64,000 nucleotides of DNA from an uncultured Chitinophaga sp. (GTDB taxonomy: Bacteria > Bacteroidota > Bacteroidia > Chitinophagales > Chitinophagaceae): NCBI RefSeq assembly GCF_937898475.1, contig NZ_CALEJS010000028.1, positions 1 through 64,000 on the forward strand. The letters run 5' to 3'. A model generated the notes under the pieces. The model was not told the DNA's origin, searched no databases, and worked only from the letters and a program-made list of their open reading frames with translations. Position 1 is the first letter of the stretch. Each line of letters begins with the position of its first letter. This document shows positions 46,169 to 53,591 of the stretch, piece by piece. Made by a program: the position numbers and the translations under genes.

Positions 46169-46452
46169 AAGCGTTGATCAAACAAAGAAAAAGGTATTTC
46201 ATTAGTTTAACATTGATGCCTCCATTGCTTGAGGGTGCAGCGGGGGCACTGAATTGATCCGGTCACTTCTCTGGTTATATGAACCCGAGGCAGCATCGGT
46301 GATGTGCCTTTTAACAGGATTGTATTTTCAATGGCTTTCAATGGCCGGGTTGGCTACCGGCTGGGATTACAATACAAATTAGCTAATACTACTGCAATGT
46401 TATAACAGGAGCTGAAAACCAGCATATTTTTTTGGGGTTAATGCAGGTGTTG

Positions 46453-47523
46453 TTACTTCAGATGCACGCGTTTTTCTTCATCCCAGGTCCATTTTACCCG
46501 CAATGTTTTGGCAACATTGTCCAGGAATATTTCCACCGGTTCGTGCCTATATACGGCTCCGTTATACTTCTGCTGCGCAATTTCAGGCCTGTCAAATATG
46601 ATCTCCACATCGTACAAACGCTCAATGGTACTGCATACTTCCTTCAGTGTTTTCTTGCTGAATACATATCTTCCGTTTACCCATCCCGGTACCGTATCAT
46701 TAATGATGTTATCCATTACCAGTTGTCCGCTCTCCTGATCTTTAAACGCGGCCTGGCCGGGAGATAACTGGATCATCCTGTTCTTTTCCAGCACTACCAC
46801 AGCGCCTGTCAGTAATGCGGTGCTGAACTGGTTGTCGTAAGTGGTTACATTGAAAGAAGTGCCCAGCGCAACTACATCTGCGTGCCCGGTATGAACCACA
46901 AAAGACCGTGCAGGGTCAGGAGCCACTTCAAAATACGCTTCTCCTTCTACTTCCACTTCCCGGCGGCTGTCTTTAAAGACCAGCGGAAACTTAAGACGGG
47001 TGGCCGCGTTGATATAAACGGTAGTACTATCCGCCAGTTTAACAGCGTAGGTAAACCCACGGGGTACGATCAGTGTATTAGCCTGCCGGGCATACTGCTC
47101 TTCCACACGGATGTCCGGTAAGCTCACAGGGCGTAAGGAGTCTGCGGGTTCATCACTCAGCTGGATGCTGCGGCCATCTGCCAGCTGGAGGATAACGGCT
47201 TTTTTATGCGTATCATGAACTGCCTGCTGGCGCTTATGCAGCCGGAGGTAAATACTATCCAGCACAATCACCAGCAGCACGGCTGCCGCTGCTGCCAGCC
47301 AGTAGGGCAGGGGGCGTTTCATCCGTTTCACCGGCGTGTGCCCGTGCTGTTTATCTTCGTCCGCGAAGGTGATCAGTACATCCTCCCATAAGCTGCGGGC
47401 CCTTGCATTTTCCTTCAGCTGATGTTCAACGTAACGTGTTTCCTTTTTGTTTGCTTCGCCATCATGGTACTTTACCAGTAATTCGATAAATTCGTCAGGA
47501 TCGAAGTGAACCATATACTGCAT
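46453..47523 (-). CDS. FecR-family anti-sigma factor (orphan)
   Basis: A 356-residue FecR protein: N-terminus FDPDEFIELLVKYHDGEANK, one helix near 80-98 (LPYWLAAAAAVLLVIVLDSI), FecR domain (VKLADSTTVYINAATRLKFP, SFNVTTYDNQFSTALLTGAV) and DUF4974 (FSKKTLKEVCSTIERLYDVE). No ECF sigma gene and no TonB receptor gene are adjacent on either side. ATG 47523 or 47514 could be used. Confidence 0.88.
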   Translation of the reverse strand: MQYMVHFDPDEFIELLVKYHDGEANKKETRYVEHQLKENARARSLWEDVLITFADEDKQHGHTPVKRMKRPLPYWLAAAAAVLLVIVLDSIYLRLHKRQQAVHDTHKKAVILQLADGRSIQLSDEPADSLRPVSLPDIRVEEQYARQANTLIVPRGFTYAVKLADSTTVYINAATRLKFPLVFKDSRREVEVEGEAYFEVAPDPARSFVVHTGHADVVALGTSFNVTTYDNQFSTALLTGAVVVLEKNRMIQLSPGQAAFKDQESGQLVMDNIINDTVPGWVNGRYVFSKKTLKEVCSTIERLYDVEIIFDRPEIAQQKYNGAVYRHEPVEIFLDNVAKTLRVKWTWDEEKRVHLK

Positions 47524-48155
47524 GTTTTTTTGAGTACAATGTTCGATGCTTGAATTTATAAGGACATAGCGCAATGTTATTGGCTGTATTTATTTAAAGT
47601 CACTTTGATCTTTACATGCGGAACAGTCATCGTGGATATTTTCATAATCAGGTTCATTTAAGATTGTCTTTAAGGTATCCCCGAACGTAATAGTTAGCTT
47701 AACGCTGAGAAACGCGGGGTTTATCCATCTGTCAAAAAGTAATCCGGCATTAATGGCCCGTTGCATGGGATGGCCGACAGGCTTTTTCAGAATATAGCAA
47801 GGCCGTAATGTTTACGCCCCCCTGCGATTTTGTTTTGGTTGAATATGGTGAATTAAACTGCCAGCTCATGACTCTCAAATAACGATCAGCATTAGGTGAA
47901 TTGGCCATGCTAAACATGCTCCTTATCAGCAATTAATTTATTTGTTAAAGGTGATAGAAAAGCGATAAACTTAATATTACCTTTCTCACGCAATATCGTT
48001 TTAAATACAAAAACGGACTTGTCCATTTTAGCTATTTCCCAACTTTCCTTCCTCATTTGTTAATTTTCAGCACTTACTAAATATTTTAGCATAACTTGCA
48101 CCCGTTTCGCCTTTGGAATTTGGATTTTGGATTTTGGAATTTGTAACTTCCCCTT
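47524..48155. other. Long intergenic region before xseA
   Basis: No gene is supported in these 632 bases. A small open frame on the minus strand (47750-47932) has no recognisable product. Near the 3' end is the TTTGGAA heptad array. The region is the divergent control space of the third FecR gene and xseA. It may hold a decayed gene. Confidence 0.4.
48112..48146. repeat. Five tandem TTTGGAA/TTTGGAT heptads
   Basis: TTTGGAA, TTTGGAT, TTTGGAT, TTTGGAA, TTTGTAA run in perfect 7-base phase to 10 bases before the xseA start. There is no inverted arm. It is the same word class as at 6268. Confidence 0.8.
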
Positions 48156-49598
48156 ATGTCTGCAACACCATACATAAAGCTGTCTGACCTCAGCGCCAGG
48201 ATCCAGCAGGCAATTGCCAGTGCATTTGCGGGTCAAAGCTATTGGGTGGTTGCCGATGTAACCAACTACTCCTTTTACCAGCAACGGGGTTATCACTACT
48301 TTGACCTGGTGGAGAAACAGGATCATGCCGGCGATATCATCGCCAAGGTGGCTGCAGTGGCCTGGGGAACAGGCGCCAATAAAATAAAGGACTTTGAACG
48401 CATTACCGGCCAGCTGTTTAAGAATGGTATCAATGTACTGGTGAAAGTAGCCGTTAACTACCATCAGGTCTATGGCCTGCAGATTACGCTGCTGGATATT
48501 GACGCCAATTTCACCATCGGACTGCTGGAACAGCAAAAGCAGGAAATCCTGAACAGGCTGCTGGCAGAGAACCCGGACTTCATTACCAGGGTGGGCGACC
48601 GCTACCTGACCAGGAACAACCAGCTGCCATTGAAGCCGGTGCTGCAGCAGATAGCAGTGGTGACTTCCAGCAATTCTGCCGGTTACCAGGACTTTATCCA
48701 TACGCTGCACAACAACCGTTTTGGCTATCGCTTTGTGGTGGATAACTACTTCACCGTGGTGCAGGGAGAGGTCAATGCAGAACAGGTGCAGCAACGCTTC
48801 ATTGATATTTTCAACAGCGGTAAACCATACGATGCCGTGGTGCTGATCAGGGGAGGCGGGGCGCAGACCGATTTCCTGATCTTTGATACCTACCGCCTGG
48901 GCAGAACCGTGGCCCGCTTTCCCATACCGGTGATCACCGGTATCGGTCACCAGAAGAATGAAACCATCGTTGATATGATGGCGCATACGCCAACCAAAAC
49001 GCCCACCAAGGCGGCGGAGTATATCATTGCCCATAACAAGGCCTTTGAAGACGGTATGGTGGCTATGCAGCAGCTGATCCTGATCAGGTCACAGCAGCTG
49101 TTCTCTGCCCATTTCCAGGCCCTGTCTGCCATCCATACCCGGATCGTCAACACATCCAGGGATATGCTGTCCACACAAAAGGATGTACTGGCCTATTATA
49201 ACCAAAGGATGATCAACACCGCCCGGGAAGTGCTCAGCAACCGGCAGCGCGCACTGATAGGGCTGTCGGGGCAGCTGCTTTCCCGGCCGCAGATACTGGT
49301 GGCCAATAAAAGGAATGAGCTGTCCAACCAGGTAGCGAATATCCGTTCCTTCAGCAGGAACTATTTTCAGCATAAACGAATGGGGATTGAGCACCATGAC
49401 ACTGTTTTTAAACTGGTGAGTCCCGCCAACATCCTGAAGCGGGGCTTCGCACTGGTATACCATAAGGGGCATATCACCACGAATGCCGTAAATATTGAGC
49501 CGGGCAGCGATATCAGTATATTGCTGTCTGATACTGCATTGAACGCAACCGTAACAGCAAAAAATAAGCGCAATGGAACAGCAGGACCTGACATATGA
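48156..49598 (+). CDS. xseA: Exodeoxyribonuclease VII large subunit
   Basis: A 480-residue XseA with N-terminal OB-fold (YIKLSDLSARIQQAIASAF, YWVVADVTNY), then the catalytic domain with IAVVTSSNSAGYQDF, the DAVVLIRGGGAQTD block and PVITGIGHQKNETIVD. A long helical C-terminus follows. With XseB it degrades single-stranded DNA to oligonucleotides in repair. Length is normal. It overlaps xseB by 26 bases. A heptad array ends 10 bases before the start. Confidence 0.95.
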   Translation: MSATPYIKLSDLSARIQQAIASAFAGQSYWVVADVTNYSFYQQRGYHYFDLVEKQDHAGDIIAKVAAVAWGTGANKIKDFERITGQLFKNGINVLVKVAVNYHQVYGLQITLLDIDANFTIGLLEQQKQEILNRLLAENPDFITRVGDRYLTRNNQLPLKPVLQQIAVVTSSNSAGYQDFIHTLHNNRFGYRFVVDNYFTVVQGEVNAEQVQQRFIDIFNSGKPYDAVVLIRGGGAQTDFLIFDTYRLGRTVARFPIPVITGIGHQKNETIVDMMAHTPTKTPTKAAEYIIAHNKAFEDGMVAMQQLILIRSQQLFSAHFQALSAIHTRIVNTSRDMLSTQKDVLAYYNQRMINTAREVLSNRQRALIGLSGQLLSRPQILVANKRNELSNQVANIRSFSRNYFQHKRMGIEHHDTVFKLVSPANILKRGFALVYHKGHITTNAVNIEPGSDISILLSDTALNATVTAKNKRNGTAGPDI

Positions 49599-49791
49599 AG
49601 CGGCCTACGAAGAGCTGAGAACAATAGCAGAAGAGATCGGGAACGAATCCGTTCCCGTAGATATATTAGCGGAAAAGGTAAAACGCGCGGCTTTGCTGAT
49701 AGAGTTCTGCCAGCAAAAGCTGCGGTCTACAGAATCGGAGGTGAATAAGATCATTAAGCAGATGGAGAAGAATGCTTCATCAGGGAAGTAG
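49573..49791 (+). CDS. xseB: Exodeoxyribonuclease VII small subunit
   Basis: A 72-residue all-helical XseB (YEAAYEELRTIAEEIGNESV, then LAEKVKRAALLIEFCQQKL). Its start lies inside the xseA 3' end (26-base overlap), pointing to translational coupling that keeps the subunits in ratio. Confidence 0.93.
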   Translation: MEQQDLTYEAAYEELRTIAEEIGNESVPVDILAEKVKRAALLIEFCQQKLRSTESEVNKIIKQMEKNASSGK

Positions 49792-49837
49792 CGGGTATTC
49801 GTTACTGATGCGGTAATCCCCCGGGGATATTATGTAC

Positions 49838-49900
49838 ATGTTATGTAGATGTTATGTAGATGTTATGTATCTTAAAGAGACATAACATCTACATAACATC
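49838..49900. terminator. Hairpin of 11-base words between xseB and dcd
   Basis: ATGTTATGTAG, ATGTTATGTAG, ATGTTATGTAT repeat with period 11 (49838-49870). The bases 49848-49868 are the exact reverse complement of 49880-49900 (21 bp), with an 11-base gap that can pair further. It lies between convergent genes and is a probable bidirectional terminator. Confidence 0.82.
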
Positions 49901-49923
49901 TCTACTATATCTACACTACATCC

Positions 49924-50460
49924 CTAGAACTCATTCCTCCACATCATACTTTCTACCGGCTTCACGGTGCGGCTGTTATACTTGGCATTGCCTTTTTTGT
50001 TGTAGAACGTAGCTACTTCTCCTTCCACCACAAAATAGATCAGCTGTCCGATGGGCATGCCGGCGTAGATCCTTACCGGTTGTGCGCAGGAGATCTCCAG
50101 GGTCCAGGTATTGCAGAAGCCAACATCGCCTTTCCCGGCGGTGGCATGAATGTCTATTCCCAGGCGGCCGGTACTGCTCTTGCCTTCCAGGAAAGGTACG
50201 TGTGCATGTGTTTCCGTATATTCTTCGGTTACGCCCAGGTATAAGGTGCCGGGTTGCAGCACATAGCCGGCTGCAGGGATCTCGAAATGTTCGATCTCGT
50301 TATGTTTACGCGCATCCAGTACCCGGTCTTTGTACGTAGCCAGGTGTTTACCCAGGTGCACGTCGTAAGAATTGGTGCCCAGGTATTTCCGGTCAAAGGG
50401 GGAGATGACGATGGTCCCTTTTTCAATTTCTTCCAGGATGCGGGTATCAGATAAGATCAT
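49924..50460 (-). CDS. dcd: dCTP deaminase
   Basis: A 178-residue trimeric dUTPase-fold enzyme. Family marks are LEGKSSTGRLGIDIHATAG and GFCNTWTLEISC with the catalytic Glu in the last. It deaminates dCTP to dUTP for dTTP synthesis; some members also hydrolyse dUTP. The start is only 28 bases from the start of the divergent PPTase gene. Confidence 0.95.
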   Translation of the reverse strand: MILSDTRILEEIEKGTIVISPFDRKYLGTNSYDVHLGKHLATYKDRVLDARKHNEIEHFEIPAAGYVLQPGTLYLGVTEEYTETHAHVPFLEGKSSTGRLGIDIHATAGKGDVGFCNTWTLEISCAQPVRIYAGMPIGQLIYFVVEGEVATFYNKKGNAKYNSRTVKPVESMMWRNEF

Positions 50461-50488
50461 AGCTGATTTTGTATTAATTTGGCAAGAT

Positions 50489-51127
50489 ATGCCATTAATA
50501 CGTACGATACAAATGGATCAGGGCACCCGCCTCGGAGTGTGGAAAATTGGTGAACAAGAGAACGAAAGCTTTTTCAGGTCCCGGGTCAATATCTCGCCCG
50601 AAATACATCATCCGCATAAACGTTTACAGCATTTTGCAGGGCGCTACCTCCTGCTGGAGCTATTCCCCGAATTCCCGATACAGGACATCCGCGTGATGAG
50701 CAGCCGCAAGCCCGTCCTGGAATATAACAGCTTCCATTTCTCCATCTCCCATTGCCGGGACTATGTAGCGGCCATTGTAAGTAAAAAGAGTTCAGTTGGC
50801 ATCGATATTGAAGCAATGCAACCTAAAATAGAGAAGGTGGCCCATAAGTTCCTCGGACCGGAAGAGCAGGCTTTTATGGACCCCCTCCACTCCCTGGCGC
50901 ACAAAACGGTGTGCTGGAGCGCCAAGGAGGCCGTATACAAATGGTACGGGCTTGGAAGCATTGATTTTAAAGAACATATACAGCTGGAACCATTCCTTTT
51001 TCAGCCGGCCGGTTTTATCTCCTGTAATTTTAACAGGTTGGATACAATTGCACGGTTATATTTGCAATATTATATTATGGAAGGCGAGGAAGGTATGTGC
51101 CTGGCGTGGACCACTACTATCAACTGA
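50489..51127 (+). CDS. 4'-phosphopantetheinyl transferase
   Basis: A 212-residue Sfp/AcpT-type enzyme. The metal-binding motif SVGIDIEAM and the WSAKEAVYKWYG motif are present. It moves phosphopantetheine from CoA to carrier proteins (ACP or PCP). The frame is open upstream into dcd, but ATG 50489 gives the normal length. It is the first gene of a run with aroK, DUF423 and a hydrolase. Confidence 0.92.
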   Translation: MPLIRTIQMDQGTRLGVWKIGEQENESFFRSRVNISPEIHHPHKRLQHFAGRYLLLELFPEFPIQDIRVMSSRKPVLEYNSFHFSISHCRDYVAAIVSKKSSVGIDIEAMQPKIEKVAHKFLGPEEQAFMDPLHSLAHKTVCWSAKEAVYKWYGLGSIDFKEHIQLEPFLFQPAGFISCNFNRLDTIARLYLQYYIMEGEEGMCLAWTTTIN

Positions 51128-51148
51128 CAACAACTAACAACAGACATC

Positions 51149-51649
51149 TTGAAAATCTTTTTAATCGGCTTCATGGGAGCCGGCAAAACATACTGGGGAA
51201 AACAGCTGGCCGAGCACTGGAATCTGCCCTATTACGACCTGGACGAGGTGATCGTGGCGGAGGAAGAGATGGCCGTGAGCGATATCTTCGCCACCAAGGG
51301 GGAGGATTATTTCCGGGAAAGGGAAAGCGCCATCCTGCGCGGACTGGTGCTGCAGGACAGTTTCCTGATCTCCTGCGGGGGCGGTACGCCCTGCTTCCAG
51401 GATAATATGGACTTCATGAATGAGAACGGCATTACCATCTGGCTGAACCCCTCTGTGCCGATCATGGTGGAACGCCTGCAGCGTAAGAAATACAAGCGCC
51501 CGCTGATTCAAGACCTCGCTGATGAAGACCTGACCGCTTTTATCGAGAAGAAGATGGCGGAACGCCTGCCTTTTTACCAGCAATCGCAGTATATTATCGA
51601 TTCGGATCATATTTCCTTGGATACATTTGAAATTGTAAAGAATGCATAA
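51149..51649 (+). CDS. aroK: Shikimate kinase
   Basis: A 166-residue P-loop kinase: Walker A GFMGAGKTY at residues 8-16, substrate-binding DLDEVI, SCGGGTPCF and the lid Arg in KYKRPLIQ. It phosphorylates shikimate to shikimate-3-phosphate in aromatic amino-acid synthesis. Start is TTG at 51149, immediately before the P-loop strand; no ATG is available. It overlaps the DUF423 gene by 8 bases. Confidence 0.94.
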   Translation: MKIFLIGFMGAGKTYWGKQLAEHWNLPYYDLDEVIVAEEEMAVSDIFATKGEDYFRERESAILRGLVLQDSFLISCGGGTPCFQDNMDFMNENGITIWLNPSVPIMVERLQRKKYKRPLIQDLADEDLTAFIEKKMAERLPFYQQSQYIIDSDHISLDTFEIVKNA

Positions 51650-52031
51650 GGGTTTTTTAGTATGGGCAGCCGCATTAGGCGCACTGGCCGTTATCTTAGG
51701 GGCATTTGGCGCCCATAAGCTGAAAGAGCTGGTGCCTCCTGAAACCGTTAGTACCTTCCAGACTGGCGTTACCTACCAGTTCTATCATGTATTTGCCCTC
51801 CTCGCCGCAGGCATTTTATACGCTTATATACCCGGATCCCAGCTTTTATGGGCGGGCAGGTGTTTCATAGGCGGCATCATACTTTTCTCAGGCTCGCTCT
51901 ACCTGCTGACAGTGCTCAAAATGACCAGTAATGTGGGGCTTCGCGGTATAGGCATCATTACCCCCATTGGCGGGCTTGTTTTTATTGTGGGATGGATCAA
52001 CCTCTTACTGGGTGTACTAAAGATGAAGTAA
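51642..52031 (+). CDS. DUF423 membrane protein
   Basis: A 129-residue protein with four hydrophobic helices and the DUF423 (YgdD-like) opening AALGALAVILGAFGAHKLKE. Function is unknown. The start lies inside aroK, and its stop TAA directly abuts the ATG of the hydrolase gene, so three genes are tightly coupled. Confidence 0.9.
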   Translation: MHKGFLVWAAALGALAVILGAFGAHKLKELVPPETVSTFQTGVTYQFYHVFALLAAGILYAYIPGSQLLWAGRCFIGGIILFSGSLYLLTVLKMTSNVGLRGIGIITPIGGLVFIVGWINLLLGVLKMK

Positions 52032-53471
52032 ATGATCAAAGTAAAATATCTGCTGGCTATGCTCCTGTGCACATGCCAGGCGGGCACGCTTTGCGCACAG
52101 GAAACACATGACATTTCCGGTACCTGGTACGGTATATTCAGCAACTATATGGGCGAAAAACAACGCCTGCTGATCGTACTGGAAAAAAATAAGCGCGGCT
52201 ACAAAGGCCGGCTGGAAAGTCCGGACAATACCAATGTGCCCCTGCCCATGGATAGTGTGGATTATACCGCCGGCGAGCTTCGTTTCCGGATCAACGAGAT
52301 CGGCCTCAGCTATAAAGGCGGCTGGGATTTTGCCAACCACCGCTTTAACGGCTTTCTGCAGCAAGGCGGCCGCCAGCTCCCGCTCAATATCTCCCGGGAC
52401 GAGATCCGGAAGGAAAACCTTTACCGCCGGCCGCAAGACCCCCAGCCGCCGTTCGGCTACCGCCAGGAAGAGGTGATCTTCAGCGGCCAGGACGCTGACA
52501 TTGCCCTGGCAGGGGCCTTTTCACGCCCATCAGACAGCGCCCGGCGCTACCCGGCGGTGATCCTGGTCAGCGATGCAGGCCCGCAGGACAGGAACGAGGA
52601 AATGGTGGGACATAAGCCTTTTGCGGTGATGGCAGACTATCTTACAAAGAACGGACTGGCAGTATTAAGATATGACGACCGCGGTGCAGGCCGCAGCAGC
52701 GGCGACTATAACAGCGCTACCCTGGAAGACCAGGCAGCAGACCTCCAGGCGGCAATAGCGTATCTCCGTACCCGTAAGGACGTTGATACGCAGCAGATTG
52801 GCCTCATTGGCCATGGTGAAGGCGCTGCCATTGCCATGATGGCCGCCGCAGGCAACCGGGAGCTGGCCTTTGTGGTATCTATGGCGGGGCCCGGACTCAC
52901 CGGCCGCCAGCAGCAGGAAGCGCAGCTGGCGCAGGTACTGCAGCAGCTGAAATCGCTGGAAGGCCCGAACCCGGACTCCGTGCTCCGCGGGGTCATGGAG
53001 TATGCCCGGCCCTGGTTCAACCTGCTGGCTACGGAAACAGACAGCGCCGTGATCCGCGCAAAAGGTGCAGGCTACCTGAAAGCAATGTACCGCCGTATTC
53101 CCAACAGGTACGTTTTTGCCAGCGAAGAGGGGTTTGTGGAATCCTCCCTGGCCCGTAATACGCCGTATGCCCTTTCTGCCGTTCGCTTTAACCCGGCAGA
53201 TTACCTGCCAAAGATCAGCTGCCCGGTATTGGCGGTGAATGGCAGTATGGACCTCCAGGTAGAAGCCGGGAGCAACCTCCGGCTAATCGAGGAGGGATTG
53301 CTCAAAGGAGGCAACCAGCGGGTAACCGCACGCAGCCTGGAGGGCCTGAACCACCTCTTCCAGCGTTGCAACACCTGCCGGGTGGAAGAATATAGTTCGC
53401 TTGACCAGACAATAGACCCGGTGGCTTTGGAGTTTATTACCAAATGGATATTGGGCGTGAGTAGTTTATAA
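52032..53471 (+). CDS. Alpha/beta-hydrolase-fold protein lacking the nucleophile Ser
   Basis: A 479-residue exported protein with a signal peptide (1-22). Residues about 25-125 are a beta domain; about 135-475 form an alpha/beta hydrolase. The nucleophile elbow reads IGLIGHGEGAAIAMM: the usual GHSEGG Ser is Gly262. The acid (VNGSMDLQV) and His (GLNHLFQ) regions are kept. Either the protein is inactive as an esterase or it uses another residue. It may be a binding protein. It starts directly at the DUF423 stop. A TTAGCTG array follows. Confidence 0.85.
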   Translation: MIKVKYLLAMLLCTCQAGTLCAQETHDISGTWYGIFSNYMGEKQRLLIVLEKNKRGYKGRLESPDNTNVPLPMDSVDYTAGELRFRINEIGLSYKGGWDFANHRFNGFLQQGGRQLPLNISRDEIRKENLYRRPQDPQPPFGYRQEEVIFSGQDADIALAGAFSRPSDSARRYPAVILVSDAGPQDRNEEMVGHKPFAVMADYLTKNGLAVLRYDDRGAGRSSGDYNSATLEDQAADLQAAIAYLRTRKDVDTQQIGLIGHGEGAAIAMMAAAGNRELAFVVSMAGPGLTGRQQQEAQLAQVLQQLKSLEGPNPDSVLRGVMEYARPWFNLLATETDSAVIRAKGAGYLKAMYRRIPNRYVFASEEGFVESSLARNTPYALSAVRFNPADYLPKISCPVLAVNGSMDLQVEAGSNLRLIEEGLLKGGNQRVTARSLEGLNHLFQRCNTCRVEEYSSLDQTIDPVALEFITKWILGVSSL

Positions 53472-53476
53472 AAAGC

Positions 53477-53558
53477 TGTTAGCTGTTAGCAATTAGCTGT
53501 TAGCGGGTTAAATACGCTTATTTGCTGATAGCGGGCAGCTAAAAACTGACAGCTAACA
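53477..53558. repeat. AGCTGTT heptads with inverted arm
   Basis: AGCTGTT, AGCTGTT, AGCAATT, AGCTGTT stand in 7-base phase (53474-53501). The segment from 53477 matches the reverse complement of 53524-53558 at about 20 of the first 23 positions. The ftsK promoter box follows 11 bases later. Same word class as at 30132. Confidence 0.72.
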
Positions 53559-53568
53559 TAAACTTTCC

Positions 53569-53576
53569 TATTTTTG
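53569..53576 (+). promoter_or_regulatory. -7 box of ftsK
   Basis: Perfect TATTTTTG, 15 bases before the ATG. No TTG element is seen about 19 bases upstream. The predicted leader is under 12 bases. Confidence 0.5.
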
Positions 53577-53591
53577 GCCCTGAATTAATCT

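Noticed and set aside
47750..47932. 60-codon minus-strand open frame in the long gap before xseA
   Set aside because: No family resemblance and no ribosome site; it could be a relic but cannot be supported.
48060..49034. 324-codon open frame antisense to xseA
   Set aside because: It covers the conserved xseA catalytic region on the other strand; low complexity and no motif.
50489..51127. PPTase as a sign of a polyketide or peptide biosynthetic cluster
   Set aside because: No synthase genes are in the window; neighbours are aroK and DUF423, so a housekeeping ACP role is more likely.
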